Notes: generated by a model not told the origin, from the sequence alone. DNA of 64,000 bases from Microbacterium sp. SS28 (GCF_022761035.1 NZ_JAKWJP010000006.1:339411-403410); one strand, 5' to 3'; positions 50,994 through 59,677 are shown, counted from the stretch's first letter. A program made the numbers and translations.

Positions 50994-52279
50994 GCCTTGC
51001 CACCATCCCCGAAGCCCTCGAGTCGCTGCGCGCGGGACGCCCCGTCATCGTCGCGGACGACGAGAACCGCGAGAACGAGGGCGACGTCGTGCTGTCGGCC
51101 GAGCTCGCGACCCCCGAGTGGGTCGCGTGGACGGTCCGCTGGTCGAGCGGCTTCATCTGCGCGCCGATGCCCGCCGAGTGGGCCGACCGCCTCGACCTGC
51201 CGCCGATGGTCGCGGTCAACGAGGACGCCCGCGGCACCGCGTACACCGTGAGCGTCGACGCCGCCGACCGCCAGTCGACCGGCATCAGCGCCTCGGACCG
51301 CGCGCACACCCTCAACGTGCTCGCCGATCCCGCGTCGACGCCGACGAGCGTCATCCGTCCCGGGCACATCCTGCCGCTGCGCGCCGTCGACGGCGGCGTG
51401 CGCGAGCGCGGCGGCCACACCGAAGCCGCTGTCGACCTCATGCGTCTCGCGGGCCTCAAGCCCGTCGGCGCGATCGCCGAGGTCGTCGCCGAGGACGGGT
51501 CGATGATGCGGCTGCCGGGGCTCATCGATCTCGGTGCGCGCGACGACGTGCCCGTCATCACGATCGAGCAGCTCGTGGCCTACCTTCAGGAGAACGAGCC
51601 CGTCGAGACGCCCGCGCACTCGGCGCACAAGCGCCGCGTGAGCCTGCGCGCCGAGGCCAACGTGCCGACGGCGCACGGCGCTTTCCGCTTCCTCGCCTAC
51701 AAGGACCGCATCACGGGCACCGACCACGTCGCGGTCGTCTCGGGCGAGCTCGAGGACGCCCCTCTTGTGCGCGTGCACTCGGAGTGCCTGACCGGCGAGG
51801 CGTTCGACTCGCTCAAGTGCGAGTGCGGCCCGCAGCTGCAGGCGGCGCTGGATGCGATCGAGCAGGACGGCGGCGTCGTCATCTACATGCGCGGCCACGA
51901 GGGTCGAGGCATCGGCCTCATCAACAAGCTCCGCGCGTACAGCCTTCAGGAGCGCGGCCTCGACACCGTCGACGCGAACCTCGCGCTGGGCCTGCCTGCC
52001 GACGCCCGGGACTACGCGGCAGCCGCCGGCATCCTCGCCGACCTCGGCGTCGAGAAGGTGCGCCTGCTCACGAACAACTCCGACAAGGTCAAGCAGCTGC
52101 GCGAACTGGGCCTCGACATCGTCGAGCAGGTCCCCCTGCTCGTGGGCGTCGGCCCGAACAACCACCAGTACCTCGCCACGAAGCGGGACCGGATGGGTCA
52201 CATCATCGACGAGCAGGAACTCAGCGACGCCCTCGCGCAGATGAAGGAGTCGCACCTGGCAGGAGGAGCAACCGCATGA
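50990..52279 (+). CDS. ribBA: DHBP synthase / GTP cyclohydrolase II (bifunctional)
   Basis: 429-residue enzyme feeding both arms of riboflavin synthesis. The DHBP synthase domain (about 1-205) has DDENRENEGDVV and GHTEAAVDL; the GTP cyclohydrolase II domain (about 210-429) has HSECLTGEAFDSLKCECG (zinc cysteines), RGHEGRGIGL and LLTNNSDK. It starts within ribE's stop and ends within the ribH start (ATGA both times). Confidence 0.97.
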   Translation: MSLATIPEALESLRAGRPVIVADDENRENEGDVVLSAELATPEWVAWTVRWSSGFICAPMPAEWADRLDLPPMVAVNEDARGTAYTVSVDAADRQSTGISASDRAHTLNVLADPASTPTSVIRPGHILPLRAVDGGVRERGGHTEAAVDLMRLAGLKPVGAIAEVVAEDGSMMRLPGLIDLGARDDVPVITIEQLVAYLQENEPVETPAHSAHKRRVSLRAEANVPTAHGAFRFLAYKDRITGTDHVAVVSGELEDAPLVRVHSECLTGEAFDSLKCECGPQLQAALDAIEQDGGVVIYMRGHEGRGIGLINKLRAYSLQERGLDTVDANLALGLPADARDYAAAAGILADLGVEKVRLLTNNSDKVKQLRELGLDIVEQVPLLVGVGPNNHQYLATKRDRMGHIIDEQELSDALAQMKESHLAGGATA

Positions 52280-52773
52280 GCGGCAAGGGAGCGCCGATCA
52301 CCGGCGGCACGGACGCGACGGGCCTGGACATCGTCGTGATCGCCGGCACGTGGCACGACGTCATCACGGACGGGCTCATCGCGGGGGCCGAGCGGACGCT
52401 CGACGCCTCAGGCGCCTCGTGGCGGCTCGTGCGCGTGCCCGGATCGTTCGAGCTGCCGGTGGCCGCGAAGGCTGCGCTCGATGCCGGAGCCGACGCCGTC
52501 GTGGCGCTCGGCGTCATCATCCGGGGCGGAACGCCGCACTTCGACTTCGTCTCGAACGCGGCGACCGACGGCCTGACCCGCGTCGCGCTGGACACGGGCA
52601 AGCCCGTCGGATTCGGGGTGCTGACCCTCGACGACGAGCAGCAGGGCATCGACCGGGCGGGACTGCCCGGCTCGAAGGAGGACAAGGGCGCCGAGGCCGC
52701 GGATGCCGCGATCCGCACGGCGCTCGTCCTGCGCGAGCTGCGCGCCGCGCAGCTCCGGCCCGCCGGCTTCTGA
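52276..52773 (+). CDS. ribH: 6,7-dimethyl-8-ribityllumazine synthase
   Basis: 165-residue enzyme joining ribitylaminouracil and DHBP to give lumazine, usually as an icosahedral or pentameric shell. Motifs VPGSFELPVAAKA, ALGVIIRGGTPHFDFV (catalytic His) and GVLTLDDEQQ are visible. It ends the riboswitch-controlled operon. A 12-bp palindrome CCTTACGTAAGG lies 15 nt after its stop (52789-52800). Confidence 0.96.
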   Translation: MSGKGAPITGGTDATGLDIVVIAGTWHDVITDGLIAGAERTLDASGASWRLVRVPGSFELPVAAKAALDAGADAVVALGVIIRGGTPHFDFVSNAATDGLTRVALDTGKPVGFGVLTLDDEQQGIDRAGLPGSKEDKGAEAADAAIRTALVLRELRAAQLRPAGF

Positions 52774-52812
52774 CGGCTCCACCTTCAGCCTTACGTAAGG
52801 TAGCCTGAGGCC

Positions 52813-53166
52813 ATGGAGATCCTGCGCCACGTCGTTCTGCTCGTCCACCTCACCGGCTTCGCGATCCTCTTCGGCGCGTGGGTCGTCGAACTCGTGAGCG
52901 GCCGCCGCCAGGTGACGCGCCTCATGAGCTGGGGCCTCGCGATCGCAGCGGTCGCCGGCCTCGCCCTCGCGGCGCCGTGGGGCATCGAGTACGACCTGAA
53001 CTACACCAAGATCGGCGTCAAGTTCGTGATCCTCCTCGCGATCGGCGCGCTCCTGGGCATCGGCACGGGCCGCCAGCGCAAGACCGGCTCGCTGCCGCCC
53101 GCGATCTTCTGGTCGGTCGGCATCCTGACCTTCGCGAACGCCGCCATCGCGGTGCTCTGGCGCTGA
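52813..53166 (+). CDS. Small four-helix membrane protein, unknown function
   Basis: 117-residue protein with four hydrophobic segments (about 5-27, 39-56, 66-85, 96-114) and a short basic loop (GRQRKTG). No catalytic or cofactor motif is visible. The same type of protein is sometimes labelled as an Fe-S oxidoreductase, which the sequence does not support: there are no cysteines. TAGCCT (52801-52806) lies 6 nt before the ATG, so it is probably leaderless and partly independent of the rib operon 39 nt upstream. A role in flavin traffic is possible from position only. Confidence 0.82.
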   Translation: MEILRHVVLLVHLTGFAILFGAWVVELVSGRRQVTRLMSWGLAIAAVAGLALAAPWGIEYDLNYTKIGVKFVILLAIGALLGIGTGRQRKTGSLPPAIFWSVGILTFANAAIAVLWR

Positions 53167-53184
53167 CGCTTCCCCGCACCACGT

Positions 53185-53223
53185 AGAGCGGATGCCGCCC
53201 CTCGGGGTCGCGGCATCCGCTCT
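53185..53223 (+). terminator. Strong terminator after the small membrane protein gene
   Basis: AGAGCGGATGCCGC (53185-53198) and GCGGCATCCGCTCT (53210-53223) form a perfect 14-bp stem around an 11-nt loop; TCTCTTT follows. The stem is made from the word GGATGCC/GGCATCC that is common across the window. Confidence 0.92.
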
Positions 53224-53270
53224 TCTCTTTCCCGCTCTCCCCACTCCCGTCCGCCGTCGGCCCGGTCGAC

Positions 53271-53283
53271 GTCACACAGTGAC
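53271..53283. promoter_or_regulatory. Candidate operator before the SsuD-like gene
   Basis: GTCAC-ACA-GTGAC inverted repeat, followed by TAGTCT (53315-53320), a likely -10 box of the downstream monooxygenase gene. The regulator is not known. Confidence 0.4.
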
Positions 53284-53359
53284 ACGCGGGTCGGCCGGGC
53301 ATCGCGGGTGCTCGTAGTCTGATCCGGCGCCGGACCCGTGGCGCGAGCGAGGAGCGATC

Positions 53360-54472
53360 ATGTCGGAGCAGCAGAAGGTCGTCCTGGACTGGTTCCTGCC
53401 ACTCACGGGCGACTCGCGCACGAATCTCGCGCTCGGCAGCGCGACCGACAACGACCCCGCGCGGCTCAACGCGGCATCCCGTCGCCCCGACCTGCCGTAT
53501 CTGTCGCAGATCGCGCAGGCCGCCGAGAATCTCGGCTTCGAGTCGGTGCTCGTCCCCACGGGCGGCGGCAACGAAGAGAGCTGGACGATCGCGACGGCCC
53601 TGACGCAGCACGCGCGGCGGCTCGAGTACCTCGTGGCCGTGCGACCGGGGCTCGTATCGCCGACACTGCAGGCGCAGGTCACCGCGAGCTTCCAGAACGT
53701 GAGCGGCGGGCGGCTGCGCATCAACCTCGTCGCGGGCGGCGAGGATGCCGAGCAGCGGCGCTTCGGCGATCGCATCGGCAAGGAGGGGCGCTACGCGCGG
53801 GCCGCGGAGTACGTCACGCTCCTGCGCCGCCTGTGGACGGGCGAGCGCGTGACCCACCGCGGTGAGTTCTTCGACATCGAGGACGCCTACATCCCGCAGC
53901 TCGCGAAGATCCCCGAGGTCTACCTCGGCGGATCATCGGATGCCGCGATCGACGTCGCGGCGGAGCACGCCGACGTCTACCTGACGTGGGGAGAGCCCCC
54001 GGCGCAGGCGGGCGAGAAGATCGCGCGCGTCGCCGAGCGAGCGGCGGCGCACGGCCGCACGCTGCGCTACGGCGTCCGGCTGCACGCCATCGCGCGCCCC
54101 ACGTCGGACGAGGCCTGGGCGATCGCCGACGGGCTCGTCGCGGGGCTCGATCCCGAGGTCGTCGCGGATCGCCGCGCGGCGTTCGCGGCATCCGGATCCG
54201 AAGGCCAGCGCCGTCAGTTCGCCCTCACCGACGGCGGCACCTCGCGCGGTGAGCTCGAGATCCACCCGGGCCTGTGGGCCGGTGCGTCGCTCGTGCGCGG
54301 CGGCGCGGGGACAGCGCTCGTGGGCAGCTACGCCGAGGTCGCTGCGCTCATCGAGGAGTACCGCGCGGTCGGGTTCAGCGAGTTCGTGCTGTCGGGGTAT
54401 CCGCACCTCGAAGAGGCGTACTGGTTCGCCGAGGGCGTGCGCCCCGAGCTCGCGCGGCGCGGCCTGCTCTGA
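53360..54472 (+). CDS. FMNH2-dependent alkanesulfonate monooxygenase-like (LLM family)
   Basis: 370-residue luciferase-like monooxygenase of the SsuD group, which releases sulfite from alkanesulfonates with reduced flavin and oxygen. The N-terminal strand WFLPLTGDSR, LPYLSQIAQAAENLGFESVL, NLVAGG and YLGGSSDAA match SsuD-like proteins. ATG 53360 is preceded by GAGGAG. No SsuABC transporter or flavin reductase gene is adjacent, so the exact substrate (sulfonate, sulfone or other) is open. Confidence 0.88.
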   Translation: MSEQQKVVLDWFLPLTGDSRTNLALGSATDNDPARLNAASRRPDLPYLSQIAQAAENLGFESVLVPTGGGNEESWTIATALTQHARRLEYLVAVRPGLVSPTLQAQVTASFQNVSGGRLRINLVAGGEDAEQRRFGDRIGKEGRYARAAEYVTLLRRLWTGERVTHRGEFFDIEDAYIPQLAKIPEVYLGGSSDAAIDVAAEHADVYLTWGEPPAQAGEKIARVAERAAAHGRTLRYGVRLHAIARPTSDEAWAIADGLVAGLDPEVVADRRAAFAASGSEGQRRQFALTDGGTSRGELEIHPGLWAGASLVRGGAGTALVGSYAEVAALIEEYRAVGFSEFVLSGYPHLEEAYWFAEGVRPELARRGLL

Positions 54473-54620
54473 GCACGGTCCTCACGACATTCGGACGATT
54501 GCACGAGATTCGGATGCTGTGCGCCGAATGATCCGATTCAGGCGCACTCGTCCGCACTTCGCGGGTCGGGAGCCGCCGACTCGGCTTCGACCGCTCGGCA
54601 GCGTGCTGATCGTGGTGCCG

Positions 54621-55442
54621 TCAGTCGAGGAAGAGTGCGCGCAGGCGCTTGGTCGTGAAGATCAGGCCCACGGCGATCATCACGAGGTAGTACAGGACGT
54701 GCCACCACATCGCGGGCGCGAGGACACCCGTCGTGAGGCCGCGGATCAGCTCGACGCCGTGCCACAGCGGAAACGCCATGACGATCGTCTGCACCCACTC
54801 GGGGTAGACCGTGATGGGGTACAGCGTCGCCGAGAACAGGAACATCGGCAGCAGCACGAGGTTGATCCAGTCCATCTGCTGGAACGTCTTCATGTAGCTC
54901 GTGACTGCCATGCCGAGCGCCGCGAAGCCGAACGCGATGAGCAGCACAGCGGGGATCGCGAGGATCGCGGTCGGCGCGAGATTCAGGCCCAGGATCTGCA
55001 TGATGATCATGAAGCCCGTCGCGTAGAGCAGTCCGCGCAGCAGCGCGTAGAGGATCTCGCCGAGCGCGACGTCGAGCGGACCGAGCGAGGTCGCGAGCAT
55101 GCCCTCGTAGAGCTTGCCGTAGTTGAGCTTGAAGAAGACGTTCCACGTCGAGTCGTAGATCGCGCCGTTCATCGCCGAGACGGCCAGGAGCGCGGGCGCG
55201 ATGAACGCCGCATACGACACCTCGACCCCGCCGGACGTCTCGACGTCGCCGATGAGCGCACCGAGGCCGAGTCCCATCGACGCGAGGTACAGGACGGGCT
55301 CGAAGAACCCCGAGACCACCACGACCCAGCTCGATGAGCGAGCCGCGACGAGCCCGCGCTGCACGACCGCGCCGGGGTTCCCCGCCCACAGGGCCCGCAC
55401 GCCGCCGCGACGGGTCGGGGCATCCGTCGTCGTCGCCGTCAT
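54621..55442 (-). CDS. ABC-2 type exporter permease (second)
   Basis: 273-residue ABC-2 permease with six hydrophobic segments, of the DrrB/NodJ type. PMFLFSATLYPITVYPEW near residue 205 matches the family's loop before the last helices. Its ATG overlaps the stop of the first permease gene (ATGA), so three genes from 57315 to 54621 form one exporter operon. Substrate unknown. Confidence 0.9.
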   Translation of the reverse strand: MTATTTDAPTRRGGVRALWAGNPGAVVQRGLVAARSSSWVVVVSGFFEPVLYLASMGLGLGALIGDVETSGGVEVSYAAFIAPALLAVSAMNGAIYDSTWNVFFKLNYGKLYEGMLATSLGPLDVALGEILYALLRGLLYATGFMIIMQILGLNLAPTAILAIPAVLLIAFGFAALGMAVTSYMKTFQQMDWINLVLLPMFLFSATLYPITVYPEWVQTIVMAFPLWHGVELIRGLTTGVLAPAMWWHVLYYLVMIAVGLIFTTKRLRALFLD

Positions 55443-56377
55443 TTCGCGAGCCTCTTCGTGAAGACGCGGCGCCCCGCGATGAATCCGCCGACGGTCAGGA
55501 CGAGCAGGTAGGCGAGGTGCACCCACGCGAGCGGCTCGGCGGACCAGTCGCCGTAGGTCACGATGCGGCCGAGCTCGGACGCGTGCCACAGCGGAGAGAT
55601 CCACCCCACCCACTGCAGCCAGAGCGGCAGCACGGCGAGCGGGTAGAAGGTGCCCGAGAAGAGGAACATCGGCATGAAGACGAACCGCTGCACGAGGGCG
55701 AACTGCCCCTTGTCGTCTTCGAGGGATGCCGCGTATGCCATCAGCGGAATGCCGAACGAGAGCCCCGCGAGCACGCCGATCGGGATCATGAGCCACGACG
55801 TCGAATCCGCTGTCGCGTCGGGGTACAGCCACGCGAAGAAGACCCAGATGAAGACGTAGTAGAGCCCCACCGTCAGCAGCATGCGCGCCGCGGCGCCCAG
55901 CACGACGCCCGCCGCGATCTGCGGCGAGGACAGCGCCGACGAGCTGAACCCGAAGAAGTACCGCCGCCACTTGAACCCCGCCATCACGGGGTAGGTGAAC
56001 TCCTCCGACGCGACCGAGATCGCCGCCGTCATGAGCAGCGCCGGCGCGACGAAGACGAGATACGGAACCTCCATGCCGCGGTCGTCGACGGGCGCCTGGA
56101 TGAGGGCCGCGAGCCCGACCGCGAGCCCGAGGAGGTAGAGGATCGGCTGCCCGACGGCTCCGACGATGATCGTCCAGCCGTACGCGCGCATCGCGCGGAC
56201 CATGTGCTCCGTGACGTACCAGGTGCCGAGACGGCGCGGCTTGCGCCCCCATTCCATCGCCTCCGCGCGGAGCTCTTCGAGGGTCGGCTGCGCGAGGGCG
56301 GATGCGGCTCCCGCGGCGCCGCCGGGACCCGGCATCCCGTCCCCCGTGTCGCCGCCGGACTGACTCGGGTCGCTCAT
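55439..56377 (-). CDS. ABC-2 type exporter permease (first)
   Basis: 312-residue permease of the same family. A glycine/alanine-rich tail of about 35 residues precedes the amphipathic region EELRAEAMEW; six helices follow, with FMPMFLFSGTFYPLAVLPLW as the family loop. ATG 56377 overlaps the ATPase stop (ATGA). The paired permeases suggest a heterodimeric channel. Confidence 0.9.
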   Translation of the reverse strand: MSDPSQSGGDTGDGMPGPGGAAGAASALAQPTLEELRAEAMEWGRKPRRLGTWYVTEHMVRAMRAYGWTIIVGAVGQPILYLLGLAVGLAALIQAPVDDRGMEVPYLVFVAPALLMTAAISVASEEFTYPVMAGFKWRRYFFGFSSSALSSPQIAAGVVLGAAARMLLTVGLYYVFIWVFFAWLYPDATADSTSWLMIPIGVLAGLSFGIPLMAYAASLEDDKGQFALVQRFVFMPMFLFSGTFYPLAVLPLWLQWVGWISPLWHASELGRIVTYGDWSAEPLAWVHLAYLLVLTVGGFIAGRRVFTKRLAK

Positions 56378-57315
56378 TCGATCAGCGACCTTCCCGTCAG
56401 GCGCAGGAACACGTCCTCGAGGCTCGAACGGCGGACGAGCGACGTGAGCGGCTCGAGCCCCGCGTGCGTGACGCGCTCGAGCGCCTGCTCGCCGTTGGAC
56501 GCGTAGATGAGGATGCGGTCGGGCAGCACCTCGATGCGATCGCCGATGCCCTGCAGCTGCGGCGCGACCTCGGCGTTTCGATCCGAGCCGAAGCGCACCT
56601 CGAGCACCTCGCGGCTCGAGTGCTCGCGGATGAGCGACGCAGGGGTGCCCTCGGCCATGATGCGGCCCTTGTCCACGACGATGAGACGGTCGCACAGCTG
56701 CTCGGCCTCGTCCATGTAGTGCGTCGTCAGGACGAGTGTCGTGCCGCGCTCCTTGAGGCGGAAGAGGCGGTCCCAGAGGACGTGGCGCGCCTGCGGGTCC
56801 AGACCCGTCGTCGGCTCGTCGAGGAGCAGGATGCGCGGGTCGTTGATGAGGCCGCGCGCGATCGTGAGGCGCCGCTTCATGCCGCCCGAGAGCTGGTCGA
56901 CCTTGCTCTTCGCCTTGTCTTCGAGAGCCGCGAAGGCGAGCAGCTCGTCGGCCTTCTCGTGGCAGACCTTGGCGGGCAGGCCGAAGTACCGGCCGTAGAT
57001 GTAGAGGTTCTCGCGGGCGTTGAGCTCGCCGTCGAGGTTGTCCTGCTGGGGCACGACGCCGAGGCGGGAGCGGATCTCGGGCCCGTACTGATCCGGGTCG
57101 AGACCCAGGATCGAGAGGTCGCCGCGCGTGCGGGTCGAGACGGCGCCGACCATCTTCATCGTGGTCGACTTGCCCGCGCCGTTGGGGCCCAGAAGGCCGA
57201 AGGACTCGCCCGGCGCGACCTCGAAGCTCAGCCCGTCGACCGCGAGGAAGTCCGGCTTGCCCTTGACCTTGTAGGCCTTCACGAGATTCTTGGCTTCGAT
57301 GACAGGGGCAGGCAC
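56374..57315 (-). CDS. ABC exporter ATP-binding protein (DrrA type)
   Basis: 313-residue single ATPase domain driving the two permeases. Walker A LGPNGAGKSTT, signature LSGGMKRRLTIARGL, Walker B ILLLDEPTTGLD, and a DrrA-like C-terminal domain (about 220-313). DrrA/NodI-type exporters carry drugs, glycans or lipids. GTG 57315 lies 6 nt after TAGGGT (57327-57322), so the operon is probably leaderless. It is divergent from a small HTH gene whose operators lie 108 nt away. Confidence 0.93.
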   Translation of the reverse strand: MPAPVIEAKNLVKAYKVKGKPDFLAVDGLSFEVAPGESFGLLGPNGAGKSTTMKMVGAVSTRTRGDLSILGLDPDQYGPEIRSRLGVVPQQDNLDGELNARENLYIYGRYFGLPAKVCHEKADELLAFAALEDKAKSKVDQLSGGMKRRLTIARGLINDPRILLLDEPTTGLDPQARHVLWDRLFRLKERGTTLVLTTHYMDEAEQLCDRLIVVDKGRIMAEGTPASLIREHSSREVLEVRFGSDRNAEVAPQLQGIGDRIEVLPDRILIYASNGEQALERVTHAGLEPLTSLVRRSSLEDVFLRLTGRSLIE

Positions 57316-57422
57316 CGGACAACCCTATCCCCGGCCTCCGACGCGGGCGCGGGCATCCCGAGGTCCCGTCCGCCGGCCTGCAGCCGCGCCGCCCGGTCTC
57401 CCGGGCTTGGGATGCGGATGCC

Positions 57423-57438
57423 GTCAACCTGAGTTGAC
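57423..57438. promoter_or_regulatory. Palindromic operator covering the -35 box of the small HTH gene
   Basis: GTCAAC-CTGA-GTTGAC is a perfect inverted repeat with a 4-nt spacer. Its right arm forms the -35 hexamer TTGACG (57434-57439). Confidence 0.82.
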
Positions 57439-57463
57439 GACATCCCGAACCGTCAACTATGGT
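57434..57463 (+). promoter_or_regulatory. Promoter of the small HTH gene
   Basis: TTGACG (57434-57439) and TATGGT (57458-57463) are 18 nt apart, a good sigma70-type promoter. Each hexamer lies in one of two identical GTCAAC/GTTGAC palindromes. Confidence 0.75.
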
Positions 57464-57467
57464 TGAC
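57452..57467. promoter_or_regulatory. Palindromic operator covering the -10 box of the small HTH gene
   Basis: GTCAAC-TATG-GTTGAC, the same arms as the operator 29 bp upstream. The spacer and right arm contain the -10 hexamer TATGGT, and the palindrome ends 4 nt before the ATG at 57472. Confidence 0.82.
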
Positions 57468-57471
57468 GACC

Positions 57472-57684
57472 ATGAGCGACGACATCCGCACCGCGATCGC
57501 CTCGGCACAGGGCGGCGACCCCCTGCCGGAGCTGCGGCGGCTGCGCGCTCTGCACGCCGAACTCGCGCGCGCCGAAGCCGAGCAGGTGCGGCGGGCGCGA
57601 GGCCTGGGCTTCTCGTGGGTGGCGATCGCCGACGCCCTCGGAGTGAGCAGGCAGGCAGTCCACAAGAAGTACGGTCGAAGGTAG
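57472..57684 (+). CDS. 70-residue HTH DNA-binding protein, probable autoregulator
   Basis: Small protein: a helical region with many Arg/Ala/Glu (about 18-42, possible coiled coil for dimerisation), then an HTH (about 46-68, SWVAIADALGVSRQAVHKKYG) of the sigma-region-4/AsnC-like kind (written here as WVAIADALGVSRQAVHKK). Nothing follows the recognition helix but basic residues. ATG 57472 is chosen; a TTG nine bases upstream would lie inside the -10 box. It is 43 nt before an ABC exporter gene and divergent from another exporter operon, so it may control both. Two palindromes sit on its own promoter. Confidence 0.85.
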   Translation: MSDDIRTAIASAQGGDPLPELRRLRALHAELARAEAEQVRRARGLGFSWVAIADALGVSRQAVHKKYGRR

Positions 57685-57727
57685 GGCCATCGCCCTCCTC
57701 CCCCGGACGAACGACGGAGAATCCCGC

Positions 57728-59677
57728 ATGTCCACCACGACCTCCCCCGCCCGCGGACGCCGCGGACGCCGCGCCCCCGAAGACGGGCCGCGCGCGAGCC
57801 TCAAGCAGCTGCTGCCGTTCCTGCTCGAGCACAAGCGCGTGCTCATCCTGGTCGCGATCCTGAGCATCATCGGCGCCGTCGCGGTGCTCGCGCAGCCGCT
57901 GTTCGTCGGAGTGCTCATCCAGCGGGTCGAAGCCGGCGAGCCGCTCGGGATGCTCGTGTGGGGCATCGTCGGGCTCGTCATCGTCGCGTCGCTCATCGGC
58001 GGCTACCAGCACTTCCTGCTGCAGCGCACCGGCACGGCCGTCGTGTACTCCTCGCGGCGCAAGCTCATCGGCCGGATCCTGCACCTGCCGATCGGCGAGT
58101 TCGACTCGCGGCGCACGGGCGACCTCGTCTCGCGCGTCGGCACCGACACGACACTCCTCTACGCCGTCCTGACGCAGGGCCTCGCGGACGCCGTCGGCAA
58201 CTCGCTCGTCTTCCTCGGTGCGCTCGTCGCGATGGCGCTCATCGATCCCGTGCTGCTCGGGCTCATCGTCGTCGTCATCGGCGTCTCGATCGCGGTCGTG
58301 ACGGTGCTCAGCGGCCGCATCCGCGAGGCGACGGCGACCCAGCAGGAGCGCGTCGGCGAGCTCGCGTCGGGCGTCGAGCGCGCCGTCGGCTCCATCCGCA
58401 CGGTGCGCGCCGCGGGCGCGAGCGACCGTGAAGAGGCAGCCATCGCCGACCTCGCCAAGGACGCCTATCAGCAGGGCGTGCGCATCGCGAAGGTCTCGGC
58501 GCTCGTCGTGCCGATCGCGAACATCGCCCTGCAGGTGTCGCTGCTCGTCGTCCTCGGCGTCGGCGGCCTGCGAGTCGCCTCGGGTGCGATCCCGGTCGCG
58601 GCCCTCGTGACCTTCGTGATGTTCCTGTTCCTCCTCATCGCGCCGCTCGGCTCGTTCTTCGGCGCGATCACGTCCGTCAACCAGGCGCTCGGCGCGCTCG
58701 GCCGCATCCAGGAGGTCATGGACCTCCCGACCGAGACCCAGGACGATCCGCAGGTTGCGGCGCGCGTGCGCGAGCGCACCGACGAGCGGACGGATGCCGC
58801 GCCCGGCGCCGCGGCCGCGATCGAGTTCCGCGATGTGCGGTTCCGGTATCCCGAGGCCGTCGTCGCCGCCCGCCGCAAGGCCGAGGACGCGGCACTCGCT
58901 GCCCTCGAAGACGCCCACGTCGACAAGTCGGTCGCCGACGATCTGCGCCGCCTCGCCGAGACCGAGGGCGCACCGGCACCGGAAGAGGACACGACGGCCG
59001 ACGTGCTGCGGGGCGTCTCGTTCACGGTCCCGCGCGGGTCGCGCGTCGCGCTCGTCGGGCCCTCGGGCGCGGGAAAGAGTACGACGCTCGCGCTCATCGA
59101 GCGCTTCTACGACCCGACCGACGGCGCCGTCCTGCTCGACGGAGCCGACGTGCGCACGCTCGACCGCGGCGCCCTGCGCGCGCAGCTCGGCTATGTCGAG
59201 CAGGACGCTCCGACCCTCGCGGGCACGATCGCCGAGAACCTGCGCCTCGCCTCTCCCGCGGCATCCGACGACGACTGCGAACGCGTGCTGCGCGCCGTCA
59301 ATCTCGGCGAAGTCCTCGAGCGGTCGCCGCTCGGCATCGAGGCGCCGGTCGGCGAGTCGGGTGTCATGCTCTCCGGCGGAGAGCGTCAGCGGCTCGCGAT
59401 CGCGCGGGCGCTGCTCGCGGCTCCCCCGATCCTGCTGCTCGACGAGTCGACCTCGTCGCTCGACGGCCTCAACGAGCAGCGCATGCGCGACGCGATCGAC
59501 GCCGTCGCAACGGGCCGCACGCTCATCGTGATCGCGCACCGCCTGTCGACTGTCGTCGACAGCGACCACATCGTCGTGATGGATCACGGCCGTGTCATCG
59601 GCCAGGGCACGCACTCCGAGCTCGTCGAGACGACTCCGCTCTACCGCGACCTCGCGCGGCACCAGCTGCTCGTCTGA
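57728..59677 (+). CDS. ABC exporter, fused membrane and ATPase domains
   Basis: 649-residue half-size exporter of the MsbA/multidrug type. The membrane domain (about 25-330) has six helices, and the ATPase domain has Walker A GPSGAGKST (about 443), signature LSGGERQRLAIARAL and LLLDESTSSLD. Between the A-loop FRYPE (about 371) and the normally adjacent VLRGVSF (about 426) lie roughly 50 extra, mostly helical residues (ARRKAEDAALAALEDAHVD...), an unusual insertion. The gene follows the small HTH gene and is likely under its control. Substrate unknown. Confidence 0.92.
   Translation: MSTTTSPARGRRGRRAPEDGPRASLKQLLPFLLEHKRVLILVAILSIIGAVAVLAQPLFVGVLIQRVEAGEPLGMLVWGIVGLVIVASLIGGYQHFLLQRTGTAVVYSSRRKLIGRILHLPIGEFDSRRTGDLVSRVGTDTTLLYAVLTQGLADAVGNSLVFLGALVAMALIDPVLLGLIVVVIGVSIAVVTVLSGRIREATATQQERVGELASGVERAVGSIRTVRAAGASDREEAAIADLAKDAYQQGVRIAKVSALVVPIANIALQVSLLVVLGVGGLRVASGAIPVAALVTFVMFLFLLIAPLGSFFGAITSVNQALGALGRIQEVMDLPTETQDDPQVAARVRERTDERTDAAPGAAAAIEFRDVRFRYPEAVVAARRKAEDAALAALEDAHVDKSVADDLRRLAETEGAPAPEEDTTADVLRGVSFTVPRGSRVALVGPSGAGKSTTLALIERFYDPTDGAVLLDGADVRTLDRGALRAQLGYVEQDAPTLAGTIAENLRLASPAASDDDCERVLRAVNLGEVLERSPLGIEAPVGESGVMLSGGERQRLAIARALLAAPPILLLDESTSSLDGLNEQRMRDAIDAVATGRTLIVIAHRLSTVVDSDHIVVMDHGRVIGQGTHSELVETTPLYRDLARHQLLV

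Noticed and set aside
52789..52812. Iron-box (IdeR/DtxR) reading of the TAAGGTAGCCT region.
   Set aside because: It needs a one-base gap to fit the consensus and the second half-site is poor; the TAGCCT is better explained as a -10 box.
54473..54620. CATTCGG/CCGAATG repeat after the SsuD-like gene considered as a terminator.
   Set aside because: The arms are 7 bp with a loop of about 29 nt and no T-run; too weak to call.
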